NCBI GenBank assembly: GCA_015056765.1
Contig: SVFQ01000002.1
Coordinates: forward strand, 161,253 to 225,252
From: Lachnospiraceae bacterium
Lineage (GTDB): Bacteria > Bacillota > Clostridia > Lachnospirales > Lachnospiraceae
DNA length: 64,000 bases
Direction of reading: 5' to 3'
Below are positions 18,561 through 28,448 of the stretch, piece after piece. Below the pieces are notes generated by a model. The model saw only the letters and a list, made by a program, of their open reading frames with translations, did not search any database and was not told the origin of the DNA. Position numbers and translations under genes: made by a program. The first letter of the stretch is position 1. Every line of letters starts with the position of its first letter.

Positions 18561-19952
18561 TTAGAATGTGAATTTATCTGCGAAGAATGCATCCAATTCA
18601 TCAATTGCCACACGTACCTGCTCCATAGAATCACGGAAACGTACGGTTACTTTGTGGTCTTCTTCGGAATCGAAGTCATATGTGATGCAGAAAGGAGTAC
18701 CAATCTCATCCTGTCTACGATATCTCTTACCGATATTGCCTCTATCGTCGAATTCACAATTGTATTTTTTAGAAAGCTCTACGAATACTTTTTCAGCGCC
18801 TTCATTTAATTTCTTAGAAAGTGGTAACACACCTATCTTGACTGGTGCAATTGCCGGATGGAAGTGCATTACAGTACGGACATCGCCGCCCTCTAGTTCT
18901 TCTTCATCATATGCTGCGCAAAGGAATGCCAGAACCACACGATCTGCACCAAGAGAAGGCTCGATAACGTATGGTAAGTATTTCTCGTTGGTCTCATCGT
19001 CGAAGTAGGTTAAATCCTGGCCAGAAGTCTCCTGATGTCTGCCAAGGTCATAATCTGTACGATCAGCGATACCCCAAAGTTCACCCCAACCGATGGATGG
19101 GAATAAATACTCGATATCTGTTGTACCCTTAGAGTAGAAAGCAAGCTCAGCAGGATCATGATCACGCAGACGCATCTCGTCTTCTTTGATACCAAGGCTG
19201 ATGAGCCAATCTCTGCAGAAGCCTCTCCAGTACTGGAACCACTCTAAATCAGTACCCGGTTTGCAGAAGAATTCCAATTCCATCTGTTCAAATTCACGAG
19301 TACGGAAAGTGAAGTTACCAGGTGTAATCTCATTGCGGAAAGATTTACCTATCTGACCGATACCAAAAGGTACTTTCTTTCTGGAAGTACGCTGTACATT
19401 TTTGAAGTTTACAAAGATACCCTGTGCTGTTTCCGGACGAAGATATACTGCATTCTTCGCATCTTCTGTAACACCCTGGAAAGTCTTAAACATCAGATTG
19501 AACTGACGGATATCTGTGAAATTATGTTTTCCGCAAGTTGGGCATGGTACGTTGTGATCTTCGATAAATGCTTTCATCTCTTCCTGAGAGAATGCATCGA
19601 TTGGTTTGTCTAATGCAATGCCGTTTTCTTCTGCAAATTTCTCGATAATTTGGTCTGCGCGGAATCTTTCGTGGCATTCTTTACAATCCATCAAAGGATC
19701 GGAGAATCCAGCCAAGTGACCGGATGCTACCCATGTCTGAGGATTCATCAGGATTGCACAATCCACGCCTACGTTGTATGGGCTTTCCTGGATGAACTTC
19801 TGCCACCAAGCGCGTTTTACATTATTTTTCAATTCTACACCCAGGTTACCGTAATCCCAGGTATTGGCAAGTCCGCCATAGATATCAGAACCAGGATAAA
19901 TAAAACCTCTGGACTGACATAGTGCTTTGATTTTCTCAAGTGTTTTTTCCAT
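18561..19952 (-). CDS. glyQS: Glycine-tRNA ligase (single-chain class II)
   Basis: Homodimeric glycyl-tRNA synthetase of 463 residues, of the type found in some Firmicutes and in archaea and eukaryotes rather than the alpha/beta tetramer. The catalytic core shows [10 protein letters not shown], motif 2 F-R-N-E-I-T-P and motif 3 G-A-D-R. A zinc-ribbon-like C-x-x-C pair lies at about residues 88-91 and 137-140. The C-terminal anticodon-binding domain starts near residue 365. AAGGAGGAG precedes the start. Confidence 0.96.
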   Translation of the reverse strand: MEKTLEKIKALCQSRGFIYPGSDIYGGLANTWDYGNLGVELKNNVKRAWWQKFIQESPYNVGVDCAILMNPQTWVASGHLAGFSDPLMDCKECHERFRADQIIEKFAEENGIALDKPIDAFSQEEMKAFIEDHNVPCPTCGKHNFTDIRQFNLMFKTFQGVTEDAKNAVYLRPETAQGIFVNFKNVQRTSRKKVPFGIGQIGKSFRNEITPGNFTFRTREFEQMELEFFCKPGTDLEWFQYWRGFCRDWLISLGIKEDEMRLRDHDPAELAFYSKGTTDIEYLFPSIGWGELWGIADRTDYDLGRHQETSGQDLTYFDDETNEKYLPYVIEPSLGADRVVLAFLCAAYDEEELEGGDVRTVMHFHPAIAPVKIGVLPLSKKLNEGAEKVFVELSKKYNCEFDDRGNIGKRYRRQDEIGTPFCITYDFDSEEDHKVTVRFRDSMEQVRVAIDELDAFFADKFTF

Positions 19953-19968
19953 CTTTCTCCTCCTTGGG

Positions 19969-20595
19969 CTATTTGGTCACAATCATGATCAATGTGCCGG
20001 CTTCTTTTTCTATATATGCATTCTTTCCATCCACTTTAATGCCTTCTGTTGCATATGCAATCTTATGAGGAAGACTGATGGTAATGGGTAAAGAATTATT
20101 CAGGGCATTATCAAAGATAAATACATGACTGTCACCCCTGGTTTTCAATGTATCAGTATTGATAAAGGATTTGGTCTGATCCCCATCTTCATATAATGTA
20201 ACGTTTCCAACAAGGCCATCCTGAAAAGCCTGTTCCACGGTTCCATAAAAACAAGTAGCTAAGTCACTGCTGTCCACTTTACCATTTTCAAATGCGGAAA
20301 AACTCTCCACGGAAGGATATGTCATCAGCAAATGCACATTTGCTTCCTGCTGTTCTATTTTCTTTAAAGAAATGGCTTCTTTTCCTTCTCCGGCAAAACC
20401 GGCAATTTCAGATAAAACCATACTCTTTAGCTCGTCTAAACTTCCATCTTCTGCTGAAAATGGCTCTATGATATTCTGTGTCACCCCACCTTTTGAAGAT
20501 ATGGACAAGGTGGTGTTATTTACTTTTGCTTCTCCGCAGCCTGCCATAAGTATACCCAGGCAAATCAAAAGACTGACTGCTATTTTTCTGTACAT
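19969..20595 (-). CDS. Lipoprotein of unknown function
   Basis: About 208 residues with a lipoprotein signal peptide (lipobox M-A-G-C near residue 20). I recognise no domain in the mature part. Two adjacent ATG codons exist; 20595 has the better spacing from GGAGG (7 bases) than 20598 (4 bases). It sits between recO and glyQS in the same direction. The end is rich in beta-type sequence ([10 protein letters not shown]). Confidence 0.7.
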   Translation of the reverse strand: MYRKIAVSLLICLGILMAGCGEAKVNNTTLSISSKGGVTQNIIEPFSAEDGSLDELKSMVLSEIAGFAGEGKEAISLKKIEQQEANVHLLMTYPSVESFSAFENGKVDSSDLATCFYGTVEQAFQDGLVGNVTLYEDGDQTKSFINTDTLKTRGDSHVFIFDNALNNSLPITISLPHKIAYATEGIKVDGKNAYIEKEAGTLIMIVTK

Positions 20596-20642
20596 CATGT
20601 CTCCTCCCACATAAACCTACTGCGAAATCACAGCAATTCACA

Positions 20643-21293
20643 TTATAGCAAGGATTCTAAAAACTGCAAACTCTTAAATGTATGATGCAGGATTTCTTGT
20701 AAGTCTTTTTGGGCAACCTCTTGTAATTCCTCCAAAGCCTCTTTGGATAGGTCAAAGGAATACAAAGCCTTCGGTTCTGTGGTCACAATGCGTTCCACAG
20801 CCAATGCTGTAGCCGGACAAACTTCCATATGACTGGGAATCCCCGGAAACTCACCATTTACAACCAATGCTTTGCACTCATAAATAGCTCGAATCAGTGG
20901 ATAGGATATTCTCTTTTTCACAAGAGCTCGTAACGTGAAAAACAAAAGATTCATCATCTCCATCTCATCGTTATTTTCCCTGGTATAATAATCCGCAATT
21001 TCCAAAAAGTAAGTGCCATAGGCCATGGCTTCCATATCATCTCTAAGTTCTTCAAAAAAATATTGCACGTCTGCGCCGGTAACGGTATATGCGTTCCGAC
21101 CCGGATACAGAGCAAATTCTCCCGTACAAAACGGGTTCGATACCGCCATCAGCTTATTATTCATCCTACGAGCATTTCTGGAAAAAGCACTGATTTTTCC
21201 TTTTTCTTTTGTCAAAATCGTGAGTACTTTGTCGTACTCTCCCACAGGCATAGCCTTTAGTACCACCCCATGGACTTTCAACTGGTCCTGCAT
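20643..21293 (-). CDS. recO: DNA repair protein RecO
   Basis: RecO of 216 residues helps load RecA on SSB-coated DNA during RecFOR repair. The N-terminal OB fold carries G-V-V-L-K and the characteristic G-K-I-S-A-F-S-R-N-A-R-R segment. The C-terminal zinc region is degenerate, with only one cysteine visible in the area where four are usual, and the protein is about 30 residues shorter than typical RecO. The start codon directly abuts the era stop codon. Confidence 0.88.
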   Translation of the reverse strand: MQDQLKVHGVVLKAMPVGEYDKVLTILTKEKGKISAFSRNARRMNNKLMAVSNPFCTGEFALYPGRNAYTVTGADVQYFFEELRDDMEAMAYGTYFLEIADYYTRENNDEMEMMNLLFFTLRALVKKRISYPLIRAIYECKALVVNGEFPGIPSHMEVCPATALAVERIVTTEPKALYSFDLSKEALEELQEVAQKDLQEILHHTFKSLQFLESLL

Positions 21294-22190
21294 TTATACG
21301 TCCTTCATGTTGTAACCGAAGTTCTTCATCCAAAGTTCTTCATCACGCCAGTCCTTTTTCACCTTTACCCAAAGTTGAAGATTGACTCTGCACTCCAAGA
21401 GCTCCTCGATATCTCTTCTGGCCATGGTACCGATTTTCTTCAGCATCGCACCCTGTTTTCCAATGATGATTCCCTTGTGAGAGTCACGCTCACAAACAAT
21501 GGTCGCTTGCACATCGCAGATATCTTTGCGATACTTCATGGACTCTGTCACAACAGCAATACCATGTGGAATCTCATCACTAAGGCAAGTCAAAGCTTTT
21601 TCACGAATCAGTTCTGCCACAATCTGTCTTTCAGGCTGATTGGTAATGGTGTCTTCATCATAAAAGGCTTCCCCCTGTGGCAAATACGAATGAATCACTT
21701 CGATTAAATGATCGGTATTCTCACCGGCCTTCGCAGACAATGGAACGATTTCTGCAAAATTATAACAATCTTTATAAGTATTGATACAAGCGACTACTTG
21801 TTCCTGTTTTACCGTATCAATCTTATTAATCACTAAGATAACAGGTGTTTTTATTTTGCCCAGTTGTTTTAGTATCTCCTGTTCCGCAGCGCCAATATAG
21901 TCGGAAGGCTCTACCAGGTAAAGCACTACATCGACTTCCTGTAAAGTATTTACCGCGACCTTTACCATATAATCCCCAAGTTTATTTTTTGCCTTGGTAA
22001 TTCCAGGAGTATCCAAAAAGACAATCTGTCTTTCTTCGTCGGTATATACGGTCTGGATTTTATTTCTGGTGGTCTGTGGTTTGCTGGAAGTAATGGCAAT
22101 CTTCATTCCAATCAATCGGTTCATCAACGTGGACTTTCCCACATTTGGTCTGCCTACCAGCGCACAGAATCCTGCTTTGTATTCTGACAT
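21294..22190 (-). CDS. era: GTPase Era
   Basis: Ribosome-assembly GTPase of 298 residues that binds the 3' end of 16S rRNA. G1 is G-R-P-N-V-G-K-S-T, G3 is D-T-P-G and G4 is N-K-I-D. The C-terminal KH domain contains G-I-I-I-G-K-Q-G. The start at 22190 restores the usual N-terminus. The ribosome binding site is weak, and only one base separates it from the preceding gene, so translation is likely coupled. recO follows with no gap. Confidence 0.96.
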   Translation of the reverse strand: MSEYKAGFCALVGRPNVGKSTLMNRLIGMKIAITSSKPQTTRNKIQTVYTDEERQIVFLDTPGITKAKNKLGDYMVKVAVNTLQEVDVVLYLVEPSDYIGAAEQEILKQLGKIKTPVILVINKIDTVKQEQVVACINTYKDCYNFAEIVPLSAKAGENTDHLIEVIHSYLPQGEAFYDEDTITNQPERQIVAELIREKALTCLSDEIPHGIAVVTESMKYRKDICDVQATIVCERDSHKGIIIGKQGAMLKKIGTMARRDIEELLECRVNLQLWVKVKKDWRDEELWMKNFGYNMKDV

Positions 22191-22191
22191 A

Positions 22192-23217
22192 TTATTTACT
22201 CTCTTCATTTGCAGTGGAGAAATCTCCCTTTTCTTCTGCATTCGTATCTGTTTTTGTTTTTCCGAGCACGATTTGCTCCGGTTTCTTTTCCGGCATTGTA
22301 ACAGGTTTTGCTTTTTTCTTATGTACCTTTTTTACAATCAGCACAATACAAAGAATAATCAGTCCCCAGACAACAATATAAGGAAGATAAATCACAACAC
22401 CTACAAAGAAATCTCTAATACCGATTCCTACACCATATAGGCTATCGCCAAAGCCACTAATCATTCTTTCCCAAGTAGTTTGCGGTTTAGATGTAGTACG
22501 GTTCACTTCTGTGATATCCAGATAAACTGTGCTGTAATCAATCTGATTGTCATAGGTGCGAATCTGTGATTCCATGCTTTCTAACTGATATCTCACATCA
22601 GCCAGTTTATCTTCAATGGTAATCAGATCTTCGATGGTTTCGGCCTGTTCCATCAATTCCTGTAATCTTGCTTCTTCTGCAAGCAAGGCTGACTTATGGC
22701 TTTCCAGGTCTACGTATTGCAGAGTTACGTCCTCTACAGATGTAGATTTGTTGGTGATATTTGTAGCACTTTCTACACATTCCAAGAAAGCATCCAGCTT
22801 ATCTGCCGGAATTCGAAGCACCAGGTAAGTGCTTTGTCCGCCTCTGTCATACTCATTATAGTAAGAAGCATAGCTGGTATCGCTGGACTGAATATATCCG
22901 CCTAATTCTGTTACTTTATTTTCTACTGCAGTAAGGCTCTCAGCCAGATTCTCTGATTCCGCATTGAGTCTCAAGGTAGTAATCAGTTTCCGTCCCTGCT
23001 GCGGATTTTGTGCCACAGTCTCAGCACCACCGGTTGCATCAGAATCCGTAAAACTATCTGCTGCAGCTTCATCTGCCATTTCCGGAGCCGCACTCTTTGA
23101 GGATACCGCAAAGTTACTTCCCGTATATGCCGAAGAACTGGCAGAATCCGCACTGTTTCCGCAGCCGGTCAGTAATAAGCAACTCATTAAAATCAGCGCT
23201 ATTTTTGTCTTTTTCAT
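22192..23217 (-). CDS. DUF4349 lipoprotein
   Basis: Protein of 341 residues with a lipobox (L-L-T-G-C-G), a Ser/Ala-rich linker, and a DUF4349-type domain with a long coiled-coil (about 165-225, E-A-R-L-Q-E-L-M). A C-terminal transmembrane helix (about 270-300) and a lysine-rich cytoplasmic tail follow. The start at 23217 has AGGAGG four bases upstream. The function of the family is unknown. It lies between the M16C protease and era. Confidence 0.82.
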   Translation of the reverse strand: MKKTKIALILMSCLLLTGCGNSADSASSSAYTGSNFAVSSKSAAPEMADEAAADSFTDSDATGGAETVAQNPQQGRKLITTLRLNAESENLAESLTAVENKVTELGGYIQSSDTSYASYYNEYDRGGQSTYLVLRIPADKLDAFLECVESATNITNKSTSVEDVTLQYVDLESHKSALLAEEARLQELMEQAETIEDLITIEDKLADVRYQLESMESQIRTYDNQIDYSTVYLDITEVNRTTSKPQTTWERMISGFGDSLYGVGIGIRDFFVGVVIYLPYIVVWGLIILCIVLIVKKVHKKKAKPVTMPEKKPEQIVLGKTKTDTNAEEKGDFSTANEESK

Positions 23218-23230
23218 ATTTCCTCCTAAA

Positions 23231-26167
23231 CTACACCGTAAACATCGGTGTAATCTCCATAAAAAGCTCTTTTTCCGCCTTGATTTTTTCTTCCGACCCA
23301 AGCACGCACAAGCATTCCGAATCAGACATGGCTGTGAGATAGTCCGCAAGCTTTTGAATCTGTGGAACAGTCACCTGCAAGAGTTCATCTCGTTCTTTTT
23401 GAATCATATCGTATGTTATGTTTGTCATATAACAGGAAAGACCATAGTCCCCCTTCTCCCTCGCGCTCTTAGGTACATCCAAATCTCCTATAGCACTTAT
23501 AACATACTGGGTAAGCTGATTACGGTTTTCCTCCGTATCTTCAAAGTTTCGAATATACTCTGCGGTACCTTCAAAAACTTCTAAGGAACGTCTCAGATTA
23601 GGATCCCGATAGGTGGCAAAAAAGGTATTGCCGGTACGATTGAAATTACACATACACCCATATGCGCCACCAAGCACACGAATTTCATTCCAGAAATAAT
23701 CGTAACTTAGCATCACTTTTAAGGCTCTCAGTGCACCGGTGTATGGCAAATTGCTCTTTTTGAAATTACCTGCCACAGCCACATATTGTACTTGGGAAGC
23801 CGAGGTAAAGCCCTCATTTTTACGTTCCGCCAAAGGAATATAACAGTTTTCCTGTTCCATCGGCTCCGTATATAAAGCATCCTTTATTACATGGAAGTGT
23901 TCCTCTATTACAGGCAATCCTTCCGGCTCTGCGATATAATCCACAAACAAGTTCTCCGGTCTAAAAATACGGCGGCGAAGCTTATTTAGTCTAGCAACCA
24001 GTGCATCCTTCTCTTCCTCAAAATGGCTGGTCAGATGTTCAATCATTCTGAACTGATCTACACCATTGAGGATTTCCGCGCATTTGCCAGCCTTGGACTG
24101 ATAAGAGATAGCCCTTGCAATTGCGATTACATGTCCTGCACTCATCACGTCGGACTGCGCTCTGGAATGGATTTCATTGATGATTTCCTGTAATCTCTTG
24201 GTGTCATCAAACTTCGTTTCAAAGATTACTTCCTTCATGAAGTCTAAAGCTTCAGGCAGCTGATGATACATAGCCTTAACTCTCACATCAAATGTAATCT
24301 TGTATTCATCCAATTTATCTATTTTCACAAAGCTGGAGATATATGTCCCCATACCACCGGTTTTGCAATGAATCTCATGATACAAATCCGCATACGCATA
24401 ATTGGTCGTATCCATTATCCCCAGGGTTGCCTTTAAAATGGGAATGTAGATAAAATCTTCTGTGGACACATCTTTGCAATCAAAGAGTAGTCTGAAATAA
24501 CCGATTTCATGTGTATCTACCTCATGCAAAAGACCGGGGACTCCATCGAAGGTATGCTCTTTATAAATAATCTCTCTTGCCTTTTTATTCAGGTCTTCCC
24601 TAGTAAGCCTTGGAATACACTTTAATGCCTCAGGATCATCCGGAGCCATTTGGTATTCTTTCAGTTCTTCTGTTTCTTTTACCAGCGTCAGTTTTTCCTG
24701 TTCACTCATGCCGGCCAGTTTCTTTGCCAGTTTGTCTTCCAGCGCTTTTTCTCTCCTGGTAGTGAGTCCTTTTTCAGGTACCAAGGTAACGAAGCTGCCA
24801 AAAGGATTCTTCAGGAGTTTTTCCTCTATCAGTTTCTCGAAATAACCTTCTTCCATACGCTGACGTAAGCTGCTAATGGTACGCAAAACGTCTAAATGAA
24901 TAAAAGGCTTGTCATCTTCATGGAGCCAGGTGTCCAACATTTGAAGACCGTACATCAAGCCCTTTGGATATGAGCCAAAGTCCTGCTCTCTGAACTTAAA
25001 ATCATAATGATTCAGTGCTGCTTCTAATGCTTTCTTTTCAATTCCCTCTTTCACGATACGGGATAACGTTTCTTCATAGATACGCATAAAAGCATCTTTT
25101 TGGTCTGCATCAGCATTTTGCGCAATCACAGAAAAATATGGCTGTTTCACGCCTTCGTCAAAAATGCTATATACATCCTTCCCGATACCTGCATCCAGCA
25201 TGGCCTGTTTTAGTGGTGCACCCGGTGCAGAGCAAAGGGCATAATCCAAAATCTGGAATGCCATGTATAGTTCAGGGTCTAAGGTATCTCCTACTACTTT
25301 ATTTAACGCCAGATAGGTATTATTCTTTTCTGACTCGGATTCAGAAATCGAATACGGGCAGGAAACTTCCTGTATTTTGGTAAAAGCCTTCTGCTCCGCA
25401 ATGGTGGAGTCGATAGGCTGTTCTTCAAACTTAGATAAGTAATGTTCGTCTATGAACTGCAATTTTTCCGCCATATCCATATCCCCATAGAGATAAATAT
25501 AGCAGTTCGACGGATGATAGTATCTGCGATGAAAATCCAGGAATTTTTCATAGGAAAGTTCCGGAATCACATCCGGGTCACCGCCGCTTTCAAAACCATA
25601 CGCATTATCCGGGAACAGAGAATTCAAAATCTGTCTTTCCAATACATCATCCGGAGAGGAAAAGGCACCTTTCATTTCACTGTAAACCACACCATTCAAG
25701 GTAAGCCGGTCTTCCGGATGTTCCAGTTCATAATGCCAGCCTTCCTGCATAAAGATTTTCTTTTCTTTATAAATGTTGGGATAAAAAACAGCATCCAAAT
25801 ATATATGCATCAGATTTTGAAAATCCTTTGCATTGCAACTTGCTACCGGAAATACTGTTTTATCCGGATAGGTCATGGCATTTAAAAACGTATTAAGACT
25901 TCCCTTTACCAGTTCCACGAAAGGATCTTTGATAGGGAACTCTTTGGACCCACATAGCACCGTGTGCTCAACAATGTGCGCAGCACCTGTGGAATCTACC
26001 GGTGGTGTGCGAAATCCTATATAAAAGACTTTATTTTCGTCTTTATTCTCCATGAGCACTACACGAGCCCCTGTTTTTTTATGGCGAAGCAAATAGCCTT
26101 TTGACTCAATGTCACTTAAGTCTTCTCTATGCAATTCTTCGTAAGCCATACAGTCCTGTATTCTCAT
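23231..26167 (-). CDS. M16C zinc metallopeptidase, presequence-protease type
   Basis: Large insulinase-superfamily protease of about 978 residues, with the inverted zinc motif H-I-V-E-H (near residues 64-68) followed by T-V-L-C-G-S. The distal region includes S-E-M-K-G-A. Four M16 half-domains joined by a central linker are expected at this length. Homologues such as PreP and falcilysin degrade short peptides inside a closed chamber. No signal peptide is visible, so it is cytoplasmic. I prefer the start at 26167, which has AAGGAG nine bases upstream; 26188 is the alternative. Confidence 0.9.
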   Translation of the reverse strand: MRIQDCMAYEELHREDLSDIESKGYLLRHKKTGARVVLMENKDENKVFYIGFRTPPVDSTGAAHIVEHTVLCGSKEFPIKDPFVELVKGSLNTFLNAMTYPDKTVFPVASCNAKDFQNLMHIYLDAVFYPNIYKEKKIFMQEGWHYELEHPEDRLTLNGVVYSEMKGAFSSPDDVLERQILNSLFPDNAYGFESGGDPDVIPELSYEKFLDFHRRYYHPSNCYIYLYGDMDMAEKLQFIDEHYLSKFEEQPIDSTIAEQKAFTKIQEVSCPYSISESESEKNNTYLALNKVVGDTLDPELYMAFQILDYALCSAPGAPLKQAMLDAGIGKDVYSIFDEGVKQPYFSVIAQNADADQKDAFMRIYEETLSRIVKEGIEKKALEAALNHYDFKFREQDFGSYPKGLMYGLQMLDTWLHEDDKPFIHLDVLRTISSLRQRMEEGYFEKLIEEKLLKNPFGSFVTLVPEKGLTTRREKALEDKLAKKLAGMSEQEKLTLVKETEELKEYQMAPDDPEALKCIPRLTREDLNKKAREIIYKEHTFDGVPGLLHEVDTHEIGYFRLLFDCKDVSTEDFIYIPILKATLGIMDTTNYAYADLYHEIHCKTGGMGTYISSFVKIDKLDEYKITFDVRVKAMYHQLPEALDFMKEVIFETKFDDTKRLQEIINEIHSRAQSDVMSAGHVIAIARAISYQSKAGKCAEILNGVDQFRMIEHLTSHFEEEKDALVARLNKLRRRIFRPENLFVDYIAEPEGLPVIEEHFHVIKDALYTEPMEQENCYIPLAERKNEGFTSASQVQYVAVAGNFKKSNLPYTGALRALKVMLSYDYFWNEIRVLGGAYGCMCNFNRTGNTFFATYRDPNLRRSLEVFEGTAEYIRNFEDTEENRNQLTQYVISAIGDLDVPKSAREKGDYGLSCYMTNITYDMIQKERDELLQVTVPQIQKLADYLTAMSDSECLCVLGSEEKIKAEKELFMEITPMFTV

Positions 26168-26211
26168 GTACTTTTTCTCCTTTGCCATTCATCCCAGATT
26201 CTTGCGAAAAA

Positions 26212-26637
26212 CTATAGGGTGAAACCAAGTAAGGCAATTTTAGGTAAAATCAGTTCGCAAATCACCATGTCTTTATTTCTTTTTTCTGTCGCCGAGAGCT
26301 TCACCAAGTCACTCACCTTCATAATCTGTTCTTCATGAATCAGTTCCGGTTTTCGTAACAGGTGTTTCTTTTCAACCTTCACATTCACTTTTACTTTGGC
26401 TCTTAGTTGCTGATATGTCTGATAGGATAAACTCTTCTCGTCCATGAAATACAAATCACTTTCAATAGTAGTATCCCCAGTCGTCTGCGCCAAAATATAG
26501 CGTTCTACGATATTCTTAAATTTAAAATTAATTTCTTTGTTTAGAAGCAATTCTTCGTAGGAGAACTTACTGCCAATATAGATATTTGAAGTATCACTTA
26601 TGGTGTATTTGAATGCTTCATAGCTGGTAGATGTCAT
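26212..26637 (-). CDS. Conserved-looking protein of unknown function, 141 residues
   Basis: Not recognised. It is a soluble, mixed-charge protein without signal peptide or membrane segment. The middle is lysine-rich with beta-strand character (V-K-V-N-V-K-V-E-K-K). The start overlaps the stop of the sigma-like gene by four bases (ATGA), a sign of translational coupling, so the two probably act together. The M16C protease gene follows. Confidence 0.65.
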   Translation of the reverse strand: MTSTSYEAFKYTISDTSNIYIGSKFSYEELLLNKEINFKFKNIVERYILAQTTGDTTIESDLYFMDEKSLSYQTYQQLRAKVKVNVKVEKKHLLRKPELIHEEQIMKVSDLVKLSATEKRNKDMVICELILPKIALLGFTL

Positions 26638-27380
26638 TGATTTTTGTTTCCTTCGATTCCTTCAATTGCAAACCCACTGATTCGAAAAGCTTCTTCGATT
26701 TCTTCCGCAGGGATTTTCGTCTCTTCTGCCAATTCTTCAATCGTCACATCTCTTCTCAGTTCTTCCGAAAGATCCTTTGCCTGTTTCGCGATTTGGTTGA
26801 TTTTCTTCAACATCTCCTCATCGCCCTGTTGGGTTTCATAAGTTTCGCTTACCAATTCTTCCATGGCATCCATCATCATTTTCACAAGCATGCCCTCGGC
26901 TTCCTGAGCATTTTCCATAGCATTCAGCATGTTTACACCTTCGCTAAGGGCCATGTTGCCCTGACCAATCAGGTCTTCGATCAAGACACCCTGTCCGCTA
27001 TAGAGTCTGGCGAACTCCGGTACCTTTGGCAAAAAGATTTCGATAAGACGGTTTCTTGCGTTTTTATCTCCTGCCATAGCAGATAAAAAGGTAGCTTGTT
27101 TCTCTCCATCGGTGGCATCTTCGAAAGCCTTAAGAGATTCTTCATACTCTTTTAAGTAGTCCACTTCTTCTGTGCTTAGATACTCTTCATCCGCCAAAGG
27201 ATCTCCGATTCCAATAGCTTGCTTTTTCAGATAGTCATATACCATCTGCATCTGCTCTTCTTCCAAATGAAGTGGAGCAAAAGCCGTAGCTACCTGTTCT
27301 TCACTGATGACATTCCCCTGGTTCTTTGCTGTCTTTTTTACAAATTCCAAGGTTTTTCCAAATAATAATTCTTTATCCAT
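26634..27380 (-). CDS. Sigma-70-like protein lacking promoter -35 recognition region
   Basis: Protein of 248 residues with three parts that recall sigma-70. An N-terminal helical segment (about 1-75) resembles region 1.1. A central stretch, A-R-N-R-L-I-E-I-F-L-P-K-V with L-I-G-Q-G-N-M-A-L (about 105-150), matches region 2.1-2.2, the core-RNA-polymerase-binding part. A C-terminal stretch, R-R-D-V-T-I-E-E-L-A-E-E-T (about 205-240), resembles region 3. Region 2.3-2.4 and region 4, which melt and read promoters, are missing or unrecognisable. It may bind RNA polymerase without directing it to promoters. This is inferred from sequence likeness alone. Confidence 0.6.
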   Translation of the reverse strand: MDKELLFGKTLEFVKKTAKNQGNVISEEQVATAFAPLHLEEEQMQMVYDYLKKQAIGIGDPLADEEYLSTEEVDYLKEYEESLKAFEDATDGEKQATFLSAMAGDKNARNRLIEIFLPKVPEFARLYSGQGVLIEDLIGQGNMALSEGVNMLNAMENAQEAEGMLVKMMMDAMEELVSETYETQQGDEEMLKKINQIAKQAKDLSEELRRDVTIEELAEETKIPAEEIEEAFRISGFAIEGIEGNKNQ

Positions 27381-27387
27381 ACTTTTC

Positions 27388-28281
27388 CTATTCTACATGT
27401 GTGTGTGTAAAAATGTGTTCTTCACAGTATTCATAATTACCATTGCATTTACTGCAAAAACGGAAGCTTAATTCCGGATTGGTTTCACTGGTGCGTCCAC
27501 ATACAGCGCATTTATGCTTTGCCACGCCGGTACGATGATTTACTCTATCAGATGTTTGTCTTCTAAACTCGCTTCTTCTGTGCATCTGCTTCGGGCTAAA
27601 TCTGGATAGTCCCTTATACATATAGAAGAATATAGCAAAGTTCAACATAGCTACCATGATTGCTACTCCCCTGGAGTAGTATCCGTTGGCCATATACTGT
27701 AGGATACGTACCACCATGAAAATACCATCAATGGCGGCTAAGTATTTCGCCTTAATGGGAATAACGAAATACAACAAAAAGGTCTCATTTGGAAACAGAG
27801 TACAAAACGCAAAGAACATGGTTTCATACACATAATTCAAACCGTCTCCATAGAAATACAGGGTATAACCGGATGCAACAAACACAATCAGTTCGGCCAG
27901 TAATGTGAGCACAATACCACCCACAAAATACAGATTGAAACGGAAGCTTCCCCACGCTCTCTCTAAGGAATGACCAAATAAATAGTACAAATGTACCGTA
28001 ATGACAAAAAACAAAATGCCAATACCACTGGACATATCCCCGGGAGCAAGAATAAAGGTAATCAGTCTCCACACCTGTCCTGTAGCGATTTTTGAAAAAT
28101 CAAGTGCCAAAAACAGGTTGTAAAAATTCGTGTTATAAGCTCCAACTAAAGGATGATACTGTTTGATTGGAATAATACATAAAATCGTAGATGCCACATA
28201 AGCGATTACGAAATAATTAATCAGATTCGGAATAGCATAACGGCCTATTTTGCGTTCTAATTTGTTGATAAAATTCTCCAT
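27388..28281 (-). CDS. Rhomboid-like membrane protein with C-terminal zinc ribbon
   Basis: Protein of 297 residues with about six hydrophobic segments (20-235). The arrangement resembles the rhomboid fold, with G-H-S-L-E-R-A-W-G between helices, but the catalytic G-x-S-G and the partner histidine are not seen, so it is probably not a protease. The cytoplasmic tail (about 235-297) carries paired cysteines (C-A-V-C-G, C-S-K-C) and C-E-E-H, a zinc-ribbon pattern. GGAGG precedes the start. It heads the series with the sigma-like gene 7 bases downstream. Confidence 0.65.
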   Translation of the reverse strand: MENFINKLERKIGRYAIPNLINYFVIAYVASTILCIIPIKQYHPLVGAYNTNFYNLFLALDFSKIATGQVWRLITFILAPGDMSSGIGILFFVITVHLYYLFGHSLERAWGSFRFNLYFVGGIVLTLLAELIVFVASGYTLYFYGDGLNYVYETMFFAFCTLFPNETFLLYFVIPIKAKYLAAIDGIFMVVRILQYMANGYYSRGVAIMVAMLNFAIFFYMYKGLSRFSPKQMHRRSEFRRQTSDRVNHRTGVAKHKCAVCGRTSETNPELSFRFCSKCNGNYEYCEEHIFTHTHVE

Positions 28282-28329
28282 TTAAGCCTCCATAATTGCG
28301 ATTGGGCATACTACCCACAGATAACAGAT

Positions 28330-28358
28330 ATAATACCATTTTGGCACCTAAAAGTAAA
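28330..28358 (-). promoter_or_regulatory. Candidate promoter for the rhomboid-like gene series
   Basis: Minus-strand TTTACT (28353-28358), 17-bp spacer, TATTAT (28330-28335), about 50 bases before the start codon. It is divergent from the activase promoter. Confidence 0.6.
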
Positions 28359-28391
28359 CATTGTGAAACCCCTTATAATAAGTAGAGAGAT

Positions 28392-28420
28392 TTGATTTTC
28401 GCACTCCATTGCCTTATAAT
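28392..28420 (+). promoter_or_regulatory. Promoter of the 2-hydroxyacyl-CoA dehydratase activase gene
   Basis: TTGATT (28392-28397), 17-bp spacer, TATAAT (28415-28420), about 28 bases before the start codon. Confidence 0.8.
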
Positions 28421-28448
28421 AGTTTCCGTATGTAATTTGGAGGTAAGT

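Noticed and set aside
20643..21293. RecO as a pseudogene because the zinc cysteines are missing
   Set aside because: The frame is intact, the N-terminal motifs are well conserved, and several Firmicute RecO proteins are known to lack the zinc finger.
27388..28281. Active rhomboid protease
   Set aside because: The membrane pattern fits but G-x-S-G and the catalytic histidine are not visible.
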